NCBI GenBank assembly: GCA_020833055.1
Contig: JAJHQZ010000002.1
Span: 130,301-194,300 of the forward strand
From: Candidatus Korarchaeum sp.
Lineage (GTDB): Archaea; Korarchaeota; Korarchaeia; Korarchaeales; Korarchaeaceae
Direction: 5' to 3'
Length of the DNA: 64,000 bases
This document shows positions 1 through 7,867 of the stretch, piece by piece. The position numbers and the translations under genes are program-made. The stretch's first letter is position 1, and every line of letters starts with the position of its first letter. Below the pieces are notes generated by a model. The model was not told where the DNA came from. It worked only from the letters and a program-made list of their open reading frames with translations, and made no database searches.

Positions 1-870
1 ATAATACGGCAGGGCGTTGAGGACGAGTACCTTAGGCTCTGGGAGAGGATCTATAGTGATCCTGATTTCGACCCTCACATAGAGAGGGGGCTCATAGCTT
101 TCGAGATAAAAGCTGAACAGACATATCTCGGAGGCTATCCTCTGAGCTTAAGCGAATTCATGGATTATCCTGGGAGGGTCTCGAGGGGGAGATATCCAGC
201 CTCCAGGACTTTCACCGAGGAGATTTTGGCGGGCCAGATAAGGCTCCTGAGGAACAACTTCCCAAGGGTCAAGGTGTTCCTGAGGACAGGGCCCTACCGC
301 GACCTCGATAGAGTGATAGAGATCGCTAGCAGGGAAGGCGTTGATGCTATAACGCTAGATGGAGAGGGGACTGGAATTAGCTCTATAGCTGGTATAAGGA
401 TCCCAGCTCTAGTGTGTCTGGCCTCGATATCTAGAGCTAGGGAGAGGGGGATAGAGACCAGTATGATAATATCTGGGGTTCTTTACGATGGTTCCCACAT
501 ATTGAAATCTATCGCCTTGGGGGCCGATGCCGTCTCCCTCGGGGAGCCCACTGTCTACGCTTGCTTAGGTGGATCGAAGCTCAGCGGTCTCTTGAAGGAG
601 CTCCTCAGGAAGGACCTCGGGGAGCTAAGTGAGAACTTGCTCAAGGTAGCGACCAAGGGAGAGGGATGTAGGAGGGGCGTGATGAACTACTTGAAGAGCA
701 TCGAAGTCGAGGTGAAGGTCTTAGCATCCGTTCTGGGTAAGTATCATGTGAATAGTATTTGTAAGGAAGATATCTGTTCTTTAAGTAAGGAACTATCGGA
801 TCTATTCGGGATAAAATATATTTATGATCCAAAGACAGCTCAAAAGGATTGGGAGATAATCCAAAGGTGA
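1..870 (+). CDS. Glutamate-synthase-like FMN-binding domain protein (5' truncated)
   Basis: The reading frame is open from base 1, so the gene begins outside the window and only its C-terminal ~289 residues are visible. The visible part looks like the second half of an FMN-binding TIM barrel of the glutamate synthase / FMN-dehydrogenase type. A DGEGTG segment stands where glutamate synthases have DGGTG, and a later ISGVLYDG...ALGADAVSLG segment resembles the phosphate-binding strand (GG-x-GADV...ALGAD). The tail after it is a helical region typical of archaeal glutamate synthase domain proteins. The [3Fe-4S] cysteine region cannot be identified with confidence. The role is probably ammonia assimilation or a related flavin redox reaction. 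The family call is moderate and the exact substrate is not established. It is followed by argG after a 120-base gap, which suits nitrogen metabolism. Confidence 0.6.
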   Translation: MIRQGVEDEYLRLWERIYSDPDFDPHIERGLIAFEIKAEQTYLGGYPLSLSEFMDYPGRVSRGRYPASRTFTEEILAGQIRLLRNNFPRVKVFLRTGPYRDLDRVIEIASREGVDAITLDGEGTGISSIAGIRIPALVCLASISRARERGIETSMIISGVLYDGSHILKSIALGADAVSLGEPTVYACLGGSKLSGLLKELLRKDLGELSENLLKVATKGEGCRRGVMNYLKSIEVEVKVLASVLGKYHVNSICKEDICSLSKELSDLFGIKYIYDPKTAQKDWEIIQR

Positions 871-930
871 TGCCCCTCAATAGACGAGCGAGCACCCACG
901 CAGTAATGCGCCGATAACTGCAAGTTAACT

Positions 931-937
931 TTTTATA
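931..937 (+). promoter_or_regulatory. TATA box of argGH
   Basis: A TTTTATA motif sits in an AT-rich stretch. Archaeal transcription normally starts 24-30 bp downstream, here near 960. That is downstream of the ATG at 942 but upstream of the TTG at 993, so the box argues for the later start codon of argG. Confidence 0.6.
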
Positions 938-992
938 CTGGATGGGGCTCGGGGCCTCAGGTGAGTATTGTGAGTTACCGGAGATCCCTCGT

Positions 993-2231
993 TTGAGTTA
1001 TAACGTCTCAAAGGTAGTTCTGGCATATTCAGGAGGTCTCGATACCACTGTAGCGATAAAATGGTTCGAGGAACAGGGGATCGAAGTGATCACTTTCACA
1101 GCGGAACTAGGGCAAGGGGCTGAGTCGGATGAGATAGAGAGGAGGGCTTATGAGGCGGGATCCTCGAAGCACTACAGCCTCAATCTAATAGATGAGTTCG
1201 CTGAGGGTTACATAGCACCGGCCATAATGGCTAACGCATTGTACGAGGGCGAGTATCCCATCTCCAGCTCCCTATCTAGGCCCCTGATAGCTTCTAAGCT
1301 AGTTGAGATAGCTGAGAGGGAGGGAGCTGATGCCGTTGCTCATGGCTGCACATCCAAGGGGAACGATCAGATAAGGTTCGATATCACAGTCAGATCGCTC
1401 AATCCCGAGCTCAAGGTAATAGCCCCCACTAGGATATGGAGGTGGACTAGGAAGCAGGAATTAGAATACGCTGCATCCAGGGGTCTGAGGATCCCTGAGA
1501 GCCATAAGAAGTACTCAATAGATTCCAACATCTGGGGGAGGAGTATAGAGGGCGGAGCAGTGGAGGAACCCTGGAATGAGCCGCCCGAGGATGCTTTCGA
1601 GTGGACCTCACCTCCGGAGAGGGCTCCCAATGAACCTGAGTACATAGAGATAGGATTCGATATGGGTATTCCAGTCGCTTTGAATGGTGAGAGGATGAAG
1701 CTCAGCGATCTCGTGATGAAACTGAACTCTACAGCTGGGAAGCACGGCGTGGGGAGGATAGATCATATGGAGAGCAGGGTCATAGGATTTAAGAGCAGGG
1801 AGGTCTATGAAGCCCCCGCTGCTATCACACTGATAAAAGCTCACAAGGACCTTGAGAAAGCTATTTTGACTAGAAGAGAGCTCTCATTTAAGGAAATAGC
1901 TGATAGAGAATGGACTAATTTGGTGTATGAGGGGCTCTGGGGCGAGCCATTGAGGGAGAGCCTTCAGGAGCTTATAAAAGGCATGAATAAGTATGTATGC
2001 GGTGAAGTGAGGCTGAAGTTGTTCAAGGGGAGCCTTTCTGTCGTCGGAAGGAGATCCGATTACATGCTATACGACTTGAAGATAGCTGGCTATGATGAGG
2101 GATGGTATCCTACTGACGAGGAGGCCAGGGGGTTCATCAACGCGTGGGGTTTATATTCAGTGATGGCGAGGGCATTGAGGAGGAATGTACAGGAAGCCCG
2201 GGTTGGGGGATCAGAGCGATTGGCTCACTGA
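993..2231 (+). CDS. argG: Argininosuccinate synthase
   Basis: Catalyses ATP-dependent condensation of citrulline and aspartate to argininosuccinate, the penultimate step of arginine synthesis in the cytoplasm. The N-terminus carries the N-type PP-loop AYSGGLDT, followed by the conserved STS-type and SIDSNIWGRSIEGG-like segments of the family. Length is normal at about 410 residues. I chose the TTG at 993, giving MSYNVSKVVLAYSGG, because a TATA box at 931-937 would place transcription initiation downstream of the ATG at 942, and a GGAGA motif at 980-984 lies 8 bases before the TTG. If the ATG at 942 is used, 17 extra residues are added. The 3' end overlaps argH by 47 bases, so the two are surely co-transcribed. 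Confidence 0.95.
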   Translation: MSYNVSKVVLAYSGGLDTTVAIKWFEEQGIEVITFTAELGQGAESDEIERRAYEAGSSKHYSLNLIDEFAEGYIAPAIMANALYEGEYPISSSLSRPLIASKLVEIAEREGADAVAHGCTSKGNDQIRFDITVRSLNPELKVIAPTRIWRWTRKQELEYAASRGLRIPESHKKYSIDSNIWGRSIEGGAVEEPWNEPPEDAFEWTSPPERAPNEPEYIEIGFDMGIPVALNGERMKLSDLVMKLNSTAGKHGVGRIDHMESRVIGFKSREVYEAPAAITLIKAHKDLEKAILTRRELSFKEIADREWTNLVYEGLWGEPLRESLQELIKGMNKYVCGEVRLKLFKGSLSVVGRRSDYMLYDLKIAGYDEGWYPTDEEARGFINAWGLYSVMARALRRNVQEARVGGSERLAH

Positions 2232-3570
2232 GTTCATATCATCGATCGATTCCGATAGGAGGATATTCAGAGCTACTGTACTCACAGCACTTGCCCATCA
2301 AATACATCTTTTTGAATCCGGGCTCATCCCGAAAGAGGCCGCATTGACTATCTCCCTCCTCCTAGAGGCCCTAGATAAGGAGGATGAGATATTATCGAGA
2401 GGCTTCGAGGACGTTCATGAAGCTCTGGAGAGTTGGATAATTGAGAGAGCTGGGAATTTGGGTGGATGGCTCGCTTATGGGAAGAGCAGGAACGATCAAG
2501 TCGCCACAGCTCTCCGTTACGTGACTATAAGGGAGCTCATCTCCCTGCTCTGGGAGATCAACAGGCTGAGGGATTCTCTAATAGATGCGGCTCTCATGAA
2601 TTTGGAGAGGAGGATCCCTGCTTTCACGCATCTGCAACCAGCCCAGCCATCTACAGTATCCCACTACTTACTCTCGATAGAGTACGAGCTCTTCTATCAT
2701 TACAGGTCGATTTGGCACGTGATGAGGGAGATAGTTGACCTATGCCCCTTGGGCTCCGGGCCGGCTGCAGGGAGCTCAGTCCCAATGGATAGGGGGAGGT
2801 TAGCTGATCTCCTGGGATTCTCAGGTGTGGAGAGCAACACTCTTTTAGCTACGGGAAGCAGATCCTTTGAGACTATAGTACTCGGGATACTATCCTCCCT
2901 CATGGTCGTTTTGAGTAGGGTTTGCGAGGACCTCATAATATGGTCGACTCCGAACTTCAGCTTAGTCGAGCTACCTGATGATCACGTCTCGACCAGCAGC
3001 ATAATGCCTCAGAAGAGGAATCCCGTGACGCTCGAGGTTATCAGGGCCAAGGCTGGAGAAGTCATGGGTTGCCACTTCACAGTACTCTCTGTGATGAAGG
3101 GGCTCCCCAGTGGCTACAACCTGGACATTCAGGGGACGAATGAGCCCTTCCTCAGGGCAATCGATACGACGAAGGAGTCCCTGAAGGTCCTCTCTGATCT
3201 CATCAGGAGATCGAGATTCAGGGAGAGTGAGAGCGAGATAACTCTAGCGCAGTTCGTCGCTGAAGAGCTCGTTAGGAGGAGGGGGATAAGCTATAGGGAG
3301 GCTCATTCTATCCTAGCATCTGCTTTGAGGGAATCCGGATGGGATCTGAGGAAAGCGGTCCATTCCCTGGGGCTGGAGCTCCCCAGTTCTTATGAAGTTA
3401 AGGTCAGGGGAGGCCCCGATCCTGAGAGCCTGCGGGGGGAGCTGGAGGCCAGGAGGAGGTTGCTGAGAGATGATATATCGAGGTTAGTGGAATATGAAGC
3501 GGAGAAGATGGAAAGTGAGAGGAGATTGATAGATCTCGCGAGGAAATTGGCTGGAAAATCCCCTCAATGA
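2185..3570 (+). CDS. argH: Argininosuccinate lyase
   Basis: Splits argininosuccinate into arginine and fumarate, the last step of arginine synthesis. It is a member of the fumarase/aspartase superfamily. The signature loop SSIMPQKRNP is present around residue 272, and the HLQPAQP motif containing the catalytic histidine lies near residue 150. The 461 residues match the family. The start overlaps the end of argG by 47 bases with a GAGGAGG Shine-Dalgarno-like motif immediately before it, so coupled translation with argG is likely. A later TTG at 2203 is an alternative start. Confidence 0.95.
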   Translation: MYRKPGLGDQSDWLTEFISSIDSDRRIFRATVLTALAHQIHLFESGLIPKEAALTISLLLEALDKEDEILSRGFEDVHEALESWIIERAGNLGGWLAYGKSRNDQVATALRYVTIRELISLLWEINRLRDSLIDAALMNLERRIPAFTHLQPAQPSTVSHYLLSIEYELFYHYRSIWHVMREIVDLCPLGSGPAAGSSVPMDRGRLADLLGFSGVESNTLLATGSRSFETIVLGILSSLMVVLSRVCEDLIIWSTPNFSLVELPDDHVSTSSIMPQKRNPVTLEVIRAKAGEVMGCHFTVLSVMKGLPSGYNLDIQGTNEPFLRAIDTTKESLKVLSDLIRRSRFRESESEITLAQFVAEELVRRRGISYREAHSILASALRESGWDLRKAVHSLGLELPSSYEVKVRGGPDPESLRGELEARRRLLRDDISRLVEYEAEKMESERRLIDLARKLAGKSPQ

Positions 3571-3575
3571 TCATA

Positions 3576-3585
3576 GAATATTTAT
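3576..3585 (+). promoter_or_regulatory. TATA box of elp3
   Basis: GAATATTTAT is centred about 30 bp before the ATG at 3611 and falls in the 40-base gap after argH. The spacing implies a leaderless or nearly leaderless elp3 transcript, independent of argGH. Confidence 0.55.
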
Positions 3586-3610
3586 CATTAACTGCTCATT
3601 GAGATAGAGG

Positions 3611-5026
3611 ATGCTGAGAGGGGCCAGTAAATCCAGGATAGCCTCTGGCGTTGCTGTAGTATCGATAGCAGCTAGGCCATTCCCTTGCCCCCATGGGAGG
3701 TGTATATACTGCCCAGGCGGCGGGGAGACTCCTCAGAGTTACGTTGAGAGGAGTCCTATAGTTATGAGGGGCTCCAAGCTGAATTACGACCCCTACCTCC
3801 AGGTGACCCAGAGGCTAATGGATTTCTCGAGCATAGGGGTGCATCCCTCTAAAGTGGAGCTCATCGTAATGGGGGGTACTTTCAATGCCCAGCCCTTCGA
3901 TTACCAAGAGTGGTTCGTGAAGAGAGCTTTGGATGCCATGAACTCCTACATGGGACCGGAGGTAAGATCTAGGAGCTTGATAGAGGCTCAGGAGTTGAAT
4001 GAAACGGCATCAGTTAGATGCGTCGCTATGACCCTGGAGACTAGACCCGATTGGGCGATGGAGGATCATGTGGATAAGATGCTCTACCTAGGCTTCACTA
4101 GAGTGGAGCTAGGGGTCCAATCCATTTATGAGGACGTCTTAGAGAGGGTGAGGAGGGGCCACTCTACTATAGATACGATAGTGGCCACGAGGATCCTCAA
4201 GGATTCCGCTTATAAGGTGGGCTACCATTTAATGCCCGGGTTACCTGGAAGTGATTTGGATAGGGATCTAGAAGCCCTGAGGATCGTATTAAGCGATCCA
4301 TCCTTCAGGCCGGATATGCTTAAGATATATCCAACTCTCGTGATCCCCGGTACTCCGCTGTACGATATGTGGAGGAGGGGCGAGTATGAGGGGCTAACCG
4401 ATGAGGAGTTCGAGGAGTTCCTGAGGAAGGCCCTCCCTATTATACCGAGATGGGTGAGGCTTCAGCATGTCCAGAGGGATATACCAGAGGATTTCATAGC
4501 TGCTGGTCCTAAGAGGAGGAATTTGAGGCAGATAGTAGAGGAAAAGCTCTTGAAAAGCGGTATAAAGGTGGAGGAGATAAGGTTCAGGGAAGCGGGCAGG
4601 GTAGCTCACAAGGGGCTCTCCCCCGATTATTCATCAACGAGGATCGAGGTTATAGAGTATGAAGCGAGTGGGGGGACTGAGTTCTTCCTCTCTGTCGTTG
4701 ACAGGAATGACGTGCTCATCGGACTACTCAGGCTGAGGATCCCCTCCCCCCTAGCCCATAGGTGGGAAGTGGATGAGAGGACTAGCCTGATAAGGGAGCT
4801 CCATGTCTACGGGAGGATGGTTCCTATAGGAATGAGCCCCGGGGAGGAAGCTCAGCACAGGGGATACGGATCTAACTTAGTGAGAGAGGCTGAGAGGATA
4901 TCATTGGAGCTGGGGATGAAGAGGATTATTGTGATCTCCGGTATAGGGGCTAGGGAGTACTTCAGGAAGCTGGGATACAAGAAATTGAAAGGATCGTTTT
5001 ACATGGGGAAGGACCTCTCTGTATGA
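3611..5026 (+). CDS. elp3: Elp3-type tRNA uridine(34) acetyltransferase/radical SAM enzyme, short N-terminus
   Basis: Elp3 installs the carboxymethyl group at C5 of wobble uridine in tRNA. It uses a radical-SAM domain and a C-terminal GNAT domain that binds acetyl-CoA. The radical-SAM cluster motif CPHGRCIYC lies at about residues 26-34, followed by CPGG and the conserved ELIVMGGTF segment. The C-terminal 120 residues carry the GNAT fold (QHRGYGSNLVREAE). The protein has 471 residues, while archaeal Elp3 is usually above 500. The missing part is the N-terminal region before the SAM domain, which normally helps contact tRNA. An in-frame TAG at 3605-3607 and a TATA box at 3576-3585 show that the ATG at 3611 is really the start. 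Confidence 0.93.
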   Translation: MLRGASKSRIASGVAVVSIAARPFPCPHGRCIYCPGGGETPQSYVERSPIVMRGSKLNYDPYLQVTQRLMDFSSIGVHPSKVELIVMGGTFNAQPFDYQEWFVKRALDAMNSYMGPEVRSRSLIEAQELNETASVRCVAMTLETRPDWAMEDHVDKMLYLGFTRVELGVQSIYEDVLERVRRGHSTIDTIVATRILKDSAYKVGYHLMPGLPGSDLDRDLEALRIVLSDPSFRPDMLKIYPTLVIPGTPLYDMWRRGEYEGLTDEEFEEFLRKALPIIPRWVRLQHVQRDIPEDFIAAGPKRRNLRQIVEEKLLKSGIKVEEIRFREAGRVAHKGLSPDYSSTRIEVIEYEASGGTEFFLSVVDRNDVLIGLLRLRIPSPLAHRWEVDERTSLIRELHVYGRMVPIGMSPGEEAQHRGYGSNLVREAERISLELGMKRIIVISGIGAREYFRKLGYKKLKGSFYMGKDLSV

Positions 5027-5103
5027 TCTCACTCGATAAATAGTTATCCACTTCCCGCTCGGAACTCTCAGAGGGTAGATCTAAACATCCCAGGTAATTT
5101 GAT

Positions 5104-5679
5104 TCAACCGGCTGATGTCTCTAGACCGTCCCCTTGATAGATCTCCACGGAGTCTATGAGATCCATTAAGTCCTCTATTAAGGTCGGGGGGAATACTCTG
5201 AGCATAGATGTCCCATAAATTTCCGAGAGAAGGTTCTCGAGATCGTCTAAAGCTATATCTAGATCCTCGTCCTCTAGTTCATATACCGATGGATCTATGT
5301 AACTATTCCCGAGCACTATGATAGGTATCACTGCCCAGCTAACTCCTCCAGCGCTACCTCCGAATCTACTCGGGATTGGTAATATCCCATTGGAAGAGTA
5401 AGGGTTGAAGACATATATCTCAGAGCTCAATCCTCTCTTCTCCATGAACTCTATCATAGAAGCAGAGTTGACTGTTATCTCATCTAGAGTCATCTTGCTC
5501 AAGATGTCCGTTAAGTAATAGAGGACTGGTATTATCACTATCTTCACTCCAGATATCACTGGGATTGTCCTCCTTACCATAGAAGCTATTCTTGCTGCCT
5601 CATCATCGCTAACTCCCTTCAATGGGACTTCGTTCATCAATACAGGTATGCACAGGAGATCTATCACTTCAGGTAGCAA
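5104..5679 (-). CDS. Hypothetical acidic protein
   Basis: I do not recognise this 191-residue protein. It starts at a TTG preceded by a GGGGTGA motif, with a possible alternative GTG at 5667. It has no signal peptide or clear membrane segment. A hydrophobic strand-rich half is followed by a strongly acidic helical stretch near residues 135-155 (ELEDEDLDIALDDLENLL) and a conserved-looking GGSAGGVSW turn. It is convergent with elp3 and upstream of nothing obvious. The codon pattern (AGG/AGA arginine, ATA isoleucine) matches its neighbours, which supports a real gene. Confidence 0.7.
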   Translation of the reverse strand: MLPEVIDLLCIPVLMNEVPLKGVSDDEAARIASMVRRTIPVISGVKIVIIPVLYYLTDILSKMTLDEITVNSASMIEFMEKRGLSSEIYVFNPYSSNGILPIPSRFGGSAGGVSWAVIPIIVLGNSYIDPSVYELEDEDLDIALDDLENLLSEIYGTSMLRVFPPTLIEDLMDLIDSVEIYQGDGLETSAG

Positions 5680-5776
5680 TTTTCACCCCTCTGTAACCCC
5701 GAGGGCTACTCATAAATGTTACCGATACCGCTATATCTACAAAATTTTCAGCGAGAGACGAATTTCCTGCGCGATC

Positions 5777-6463
5777 TCAAGGCGAGCCTTGCTCCCAATC
5801 CCATCTCTCGGGCTTATCTATCTGGAACCCGCCCTTGGACTCCGGTTTTGAAGCTAATCTATACGTATAAGTCAATGATATATTACCTTTAGCAATGGAG
5901 ACATCTCCCCTAAGTACGTAACCTTCCTCCGGATCCACATAGAGCTTCGTTATCGTAGAGACGTTCTGCAGTGGGTAATTCAACGTGATGTTCGTGTAAT
6001 TATAAGCAGTTCTCGTCCCCCAGGGCATATCCAACTGAACTAGCCCCTCGTTCACCATTAGGACAGTTAAGTTCTCGTAGAGTAGGGATGGGAGGCTTAT
6101 GGATGAGACACCCACGAGCTCCTTAGGGAATGCTACCATATGGAAGAAAATTTTCCCACAATCCGCTTCAGATGTGTAATTTAGTATACATATTTCATAG
6201 TCTGGCCAAGAGAAATTCCTTATTATGAATGATTGTATCGTCTTGTTGATGGGCGATGTCACGTTACCATGAGCCAGGATGACGCTCTCCTCCAGGCTCA
6301 AAACTGAACCATTCCCCAAGGAGAAAGTGAGCTTCTTAGCAGAGGAATAAGCTTCCTTAAAGCTCCTACTTCCAGTGGTGCCTTTGCCTAATCCACCCAT
6401 TAATATGATCGCTACTATCACTACTACTAGCAGGGCAATTATGACTACTCCAACATTCCTCAT
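5777..6463 (-). CDS. Hypothetical single-pass membrane-anchored protein
   Basis: The 228-residue protein has an N-terminal hydrophobic segment (residues 4-24) followed by an external domain with many NxS/T sites (for example NGS, NVT, NKT, NFS, NYT). These fit an archaeal N-glycosylated surface protein. The rest is predicted beta-rich and is not a family I recognise. Translation starts at ATG with a GAGGGGG motif about 6 bases upstream. Function unknown. It is probably exposed on the outer face of the cytoplasmic membrane. Confidence 0.7.
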   Translation of the reverse strand: MRNVGVVIIALLVVVIVAIILMGGLGKGTTGSRSFKEAYSSAKKLTFSLGNGSVLSLEESVILAHGNVTSPINKTIQSFIIRNFSWPDYEICILNYTSEADCGKIFFHMVAFPKELVGVSSISLPSLLYENLTVLMVNEGLVQLDMPWGTRTAYNYTNITLNYPLQNVSTITKLYVDPEEGYVLRGDVSIAKGNISLTYTYRLASKPESKGGFQIDKPERWDWEQGSP

Positions 6464-6537
6464 AACGCATCCCCCTCAGGAACGCTCAGCCTTAATAAAC
6501 GTTCCTGAAGATTCTAGAGGGATTACGCTGTTAAAAA

Positions 6538-7809
6538 CTAGAAAACGAAATTCTCAGGTTCCAGAGATCTACCGACTACCTCTAACTTATCCGTCGGTAT
6601 CCTCTCCCCTCCGAATAGTTCAGCCTCCCTCTTACCTTGAACTAGTGCTGCCGCTATCCTCCCTATGGCATCCCCCTTCATTATACCGCTACCACTGTCA
6701 CCTGTGGCCACTACCATATTAGCTCTCCTGAAGACTACGGGATTGTGATCTACTGAGTTTATCATGTAGAGGCCCGCCCACATGTTATCCACTCTCGCCC
6801 CCTCAAGTTGTGGGAAGTACTTCACGACGATAGGATAGATGTTATCATAGTAGAAGGACTCCTCTGGCTCATCATCCGTCGAATAAGGCCTCATTTCATC
6901 AGAGAAACCGAGCCAAAGTGTCCCGTCTCTCTTATCAGCTCTTATATAGTGATCAGTCGGGAGTATCGTGAAGGGGAGGACTCCCTCTTCGTTGAAGTTT
7001 GGATTGTACAAGAGGGCCCTCTGCTCCTCAGTCCTGGGCCTCACTGTGAATATCTGTCTCTTCTTGGGCTTAGATATACAATCTATTCCCAGAGGATCTA
7101 GTAAAAGATGGGACCACCCACCGGCAGCTAAAACTAAATTTTTCGCCTTCAAAACCCCTTTATTCGTCTCAACACCAGAGAACTTAACTTTCTGCCAAGC
7201 TCTAGGTTCTCTAGGTATTCCAAGTCTCACTTCAGGCTCGACTATTACTCTCTCGACCTTCGTATTGAACTGGAAGTCTCCTCCCATCTCCCTTATCCTA
7301 TCCCTGTAGTAGTAAGCTAGCTTATCTGCATCTAAGTAACCGCACTTGAAACCGAAGATCCCGTAATCCACATTCATTATATTGAGTAACTCAGCCTCCT
7401 CATCCCCAGAGAAGTCATAATTCATCTTAAGCCTCTCCATAAGCTCCTCTCTCTTATATATCCTGATAGCCCCCATTCTCTCCAGCATCTTAGCTACTTC
7501 AGATATCCTCTCGAACTGTTCCTTGCTCCTGAGCACTAAGTAACCTACTTTCATCATCCCCAGGTCGTATCCCTCTTCCTCCTGCACATGGAGGAAGAAA
7601 TCGACTGAAGTCCCCGCTAACAATCTATTCGTCTGGGATGTGAATAAGTTAGCCCTGAAGGCAGCTGCACTCTTAGCAGTCGCTCCCTGGCCGACATCCC
7701 CCATCCTATCAACTATAAGGACGCTCTTCCCCGGATTCTCCCTAAGATAATGATAAGCAGTCGCCAGACCGAATATTCCAGCCCCGACTACTAAGAGATC
7801 TGCCTCCAA
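6538..7809 (-). CDS. FAD-dependent oxidoreductase, DAO family (glycine/sarcosine oxidase or GlpA-like)
   Basis: The N-terminus has the dinucleotide-binding motif GAGIFGLATAYHY at residues 8-20 followed by the conserved GATAKSAAAFR segment of the D-amino-acid oxidase superfamily. The C-terminus has the ATGDSGSGIMKGDAIGR flavin-binding segment. Length (423) fits SoxB/DadA-type proteins. Members oxidise amines such as sarcosine, proline, glycine or glycerol-3-phosphate; the substrate cannot be set from sequence. The start is a TTG about 27 bp downstream of a TATA-like element, so the message is probably leaderless. It is divergent, across a 58-base shared promoter region, from a membrane Fe-S oxidoreductase that could accept its electrons. 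Confidence 0.85.
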   Translation of the reverse strand: MEADLLVVGAGIFGLATAYHYLRENPGKSVLIVDRMGDVGQGATAKSAAAFRANLFTSQTNRLLAGTSVDFFLHVQEEEGYDLGMMKVGYLVLRSKEQFERISEVAKMLERMGAIRIYKREELMERLKMNYDFSGDEEAELLNIMNVDYGIFGFKCGYLDADKLAYYYRDRIREMGGDFQFNTKVERVIVEPEVRLGIPREPRAWQKVKFSGVETNKGVLKAKNLVLAAGGWSHLLLDPLGIDCISKPKKRQIFTVRPRTEEQRALLYNPNFNEEGVLPFTILPTDHYIRADKRDGTLWLGFSDEMRPYSTDDEPEESFYYDNIYPIVVKYFPQLEGARVDNMWAGLYMINSVDHNPVVFRRANMVVATGDSGSGIMKGDAIGRIAAALVQGKREAELFGGERIPTDKLEVVGRSLEPENFVF

Positions 7810-7867
7810 AATACCACCGAAATTTCACGACCATAAATATTAAAAATTTTATTGAATAGGAGCTGAG
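7810..7867. promoter_or_regulatory. Divergent promoter region
   Basis: A very AT-rich 58-base gap holds overlapping TATA-like elements (AATATTTATGG reading left, TATTAAAAAT reading right), each 25-28 bp from the start codon it serves. The sharing suggests co-regulation of the flavoprotein and the Fe-S oxidoreductase. Confidence 0.5.
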
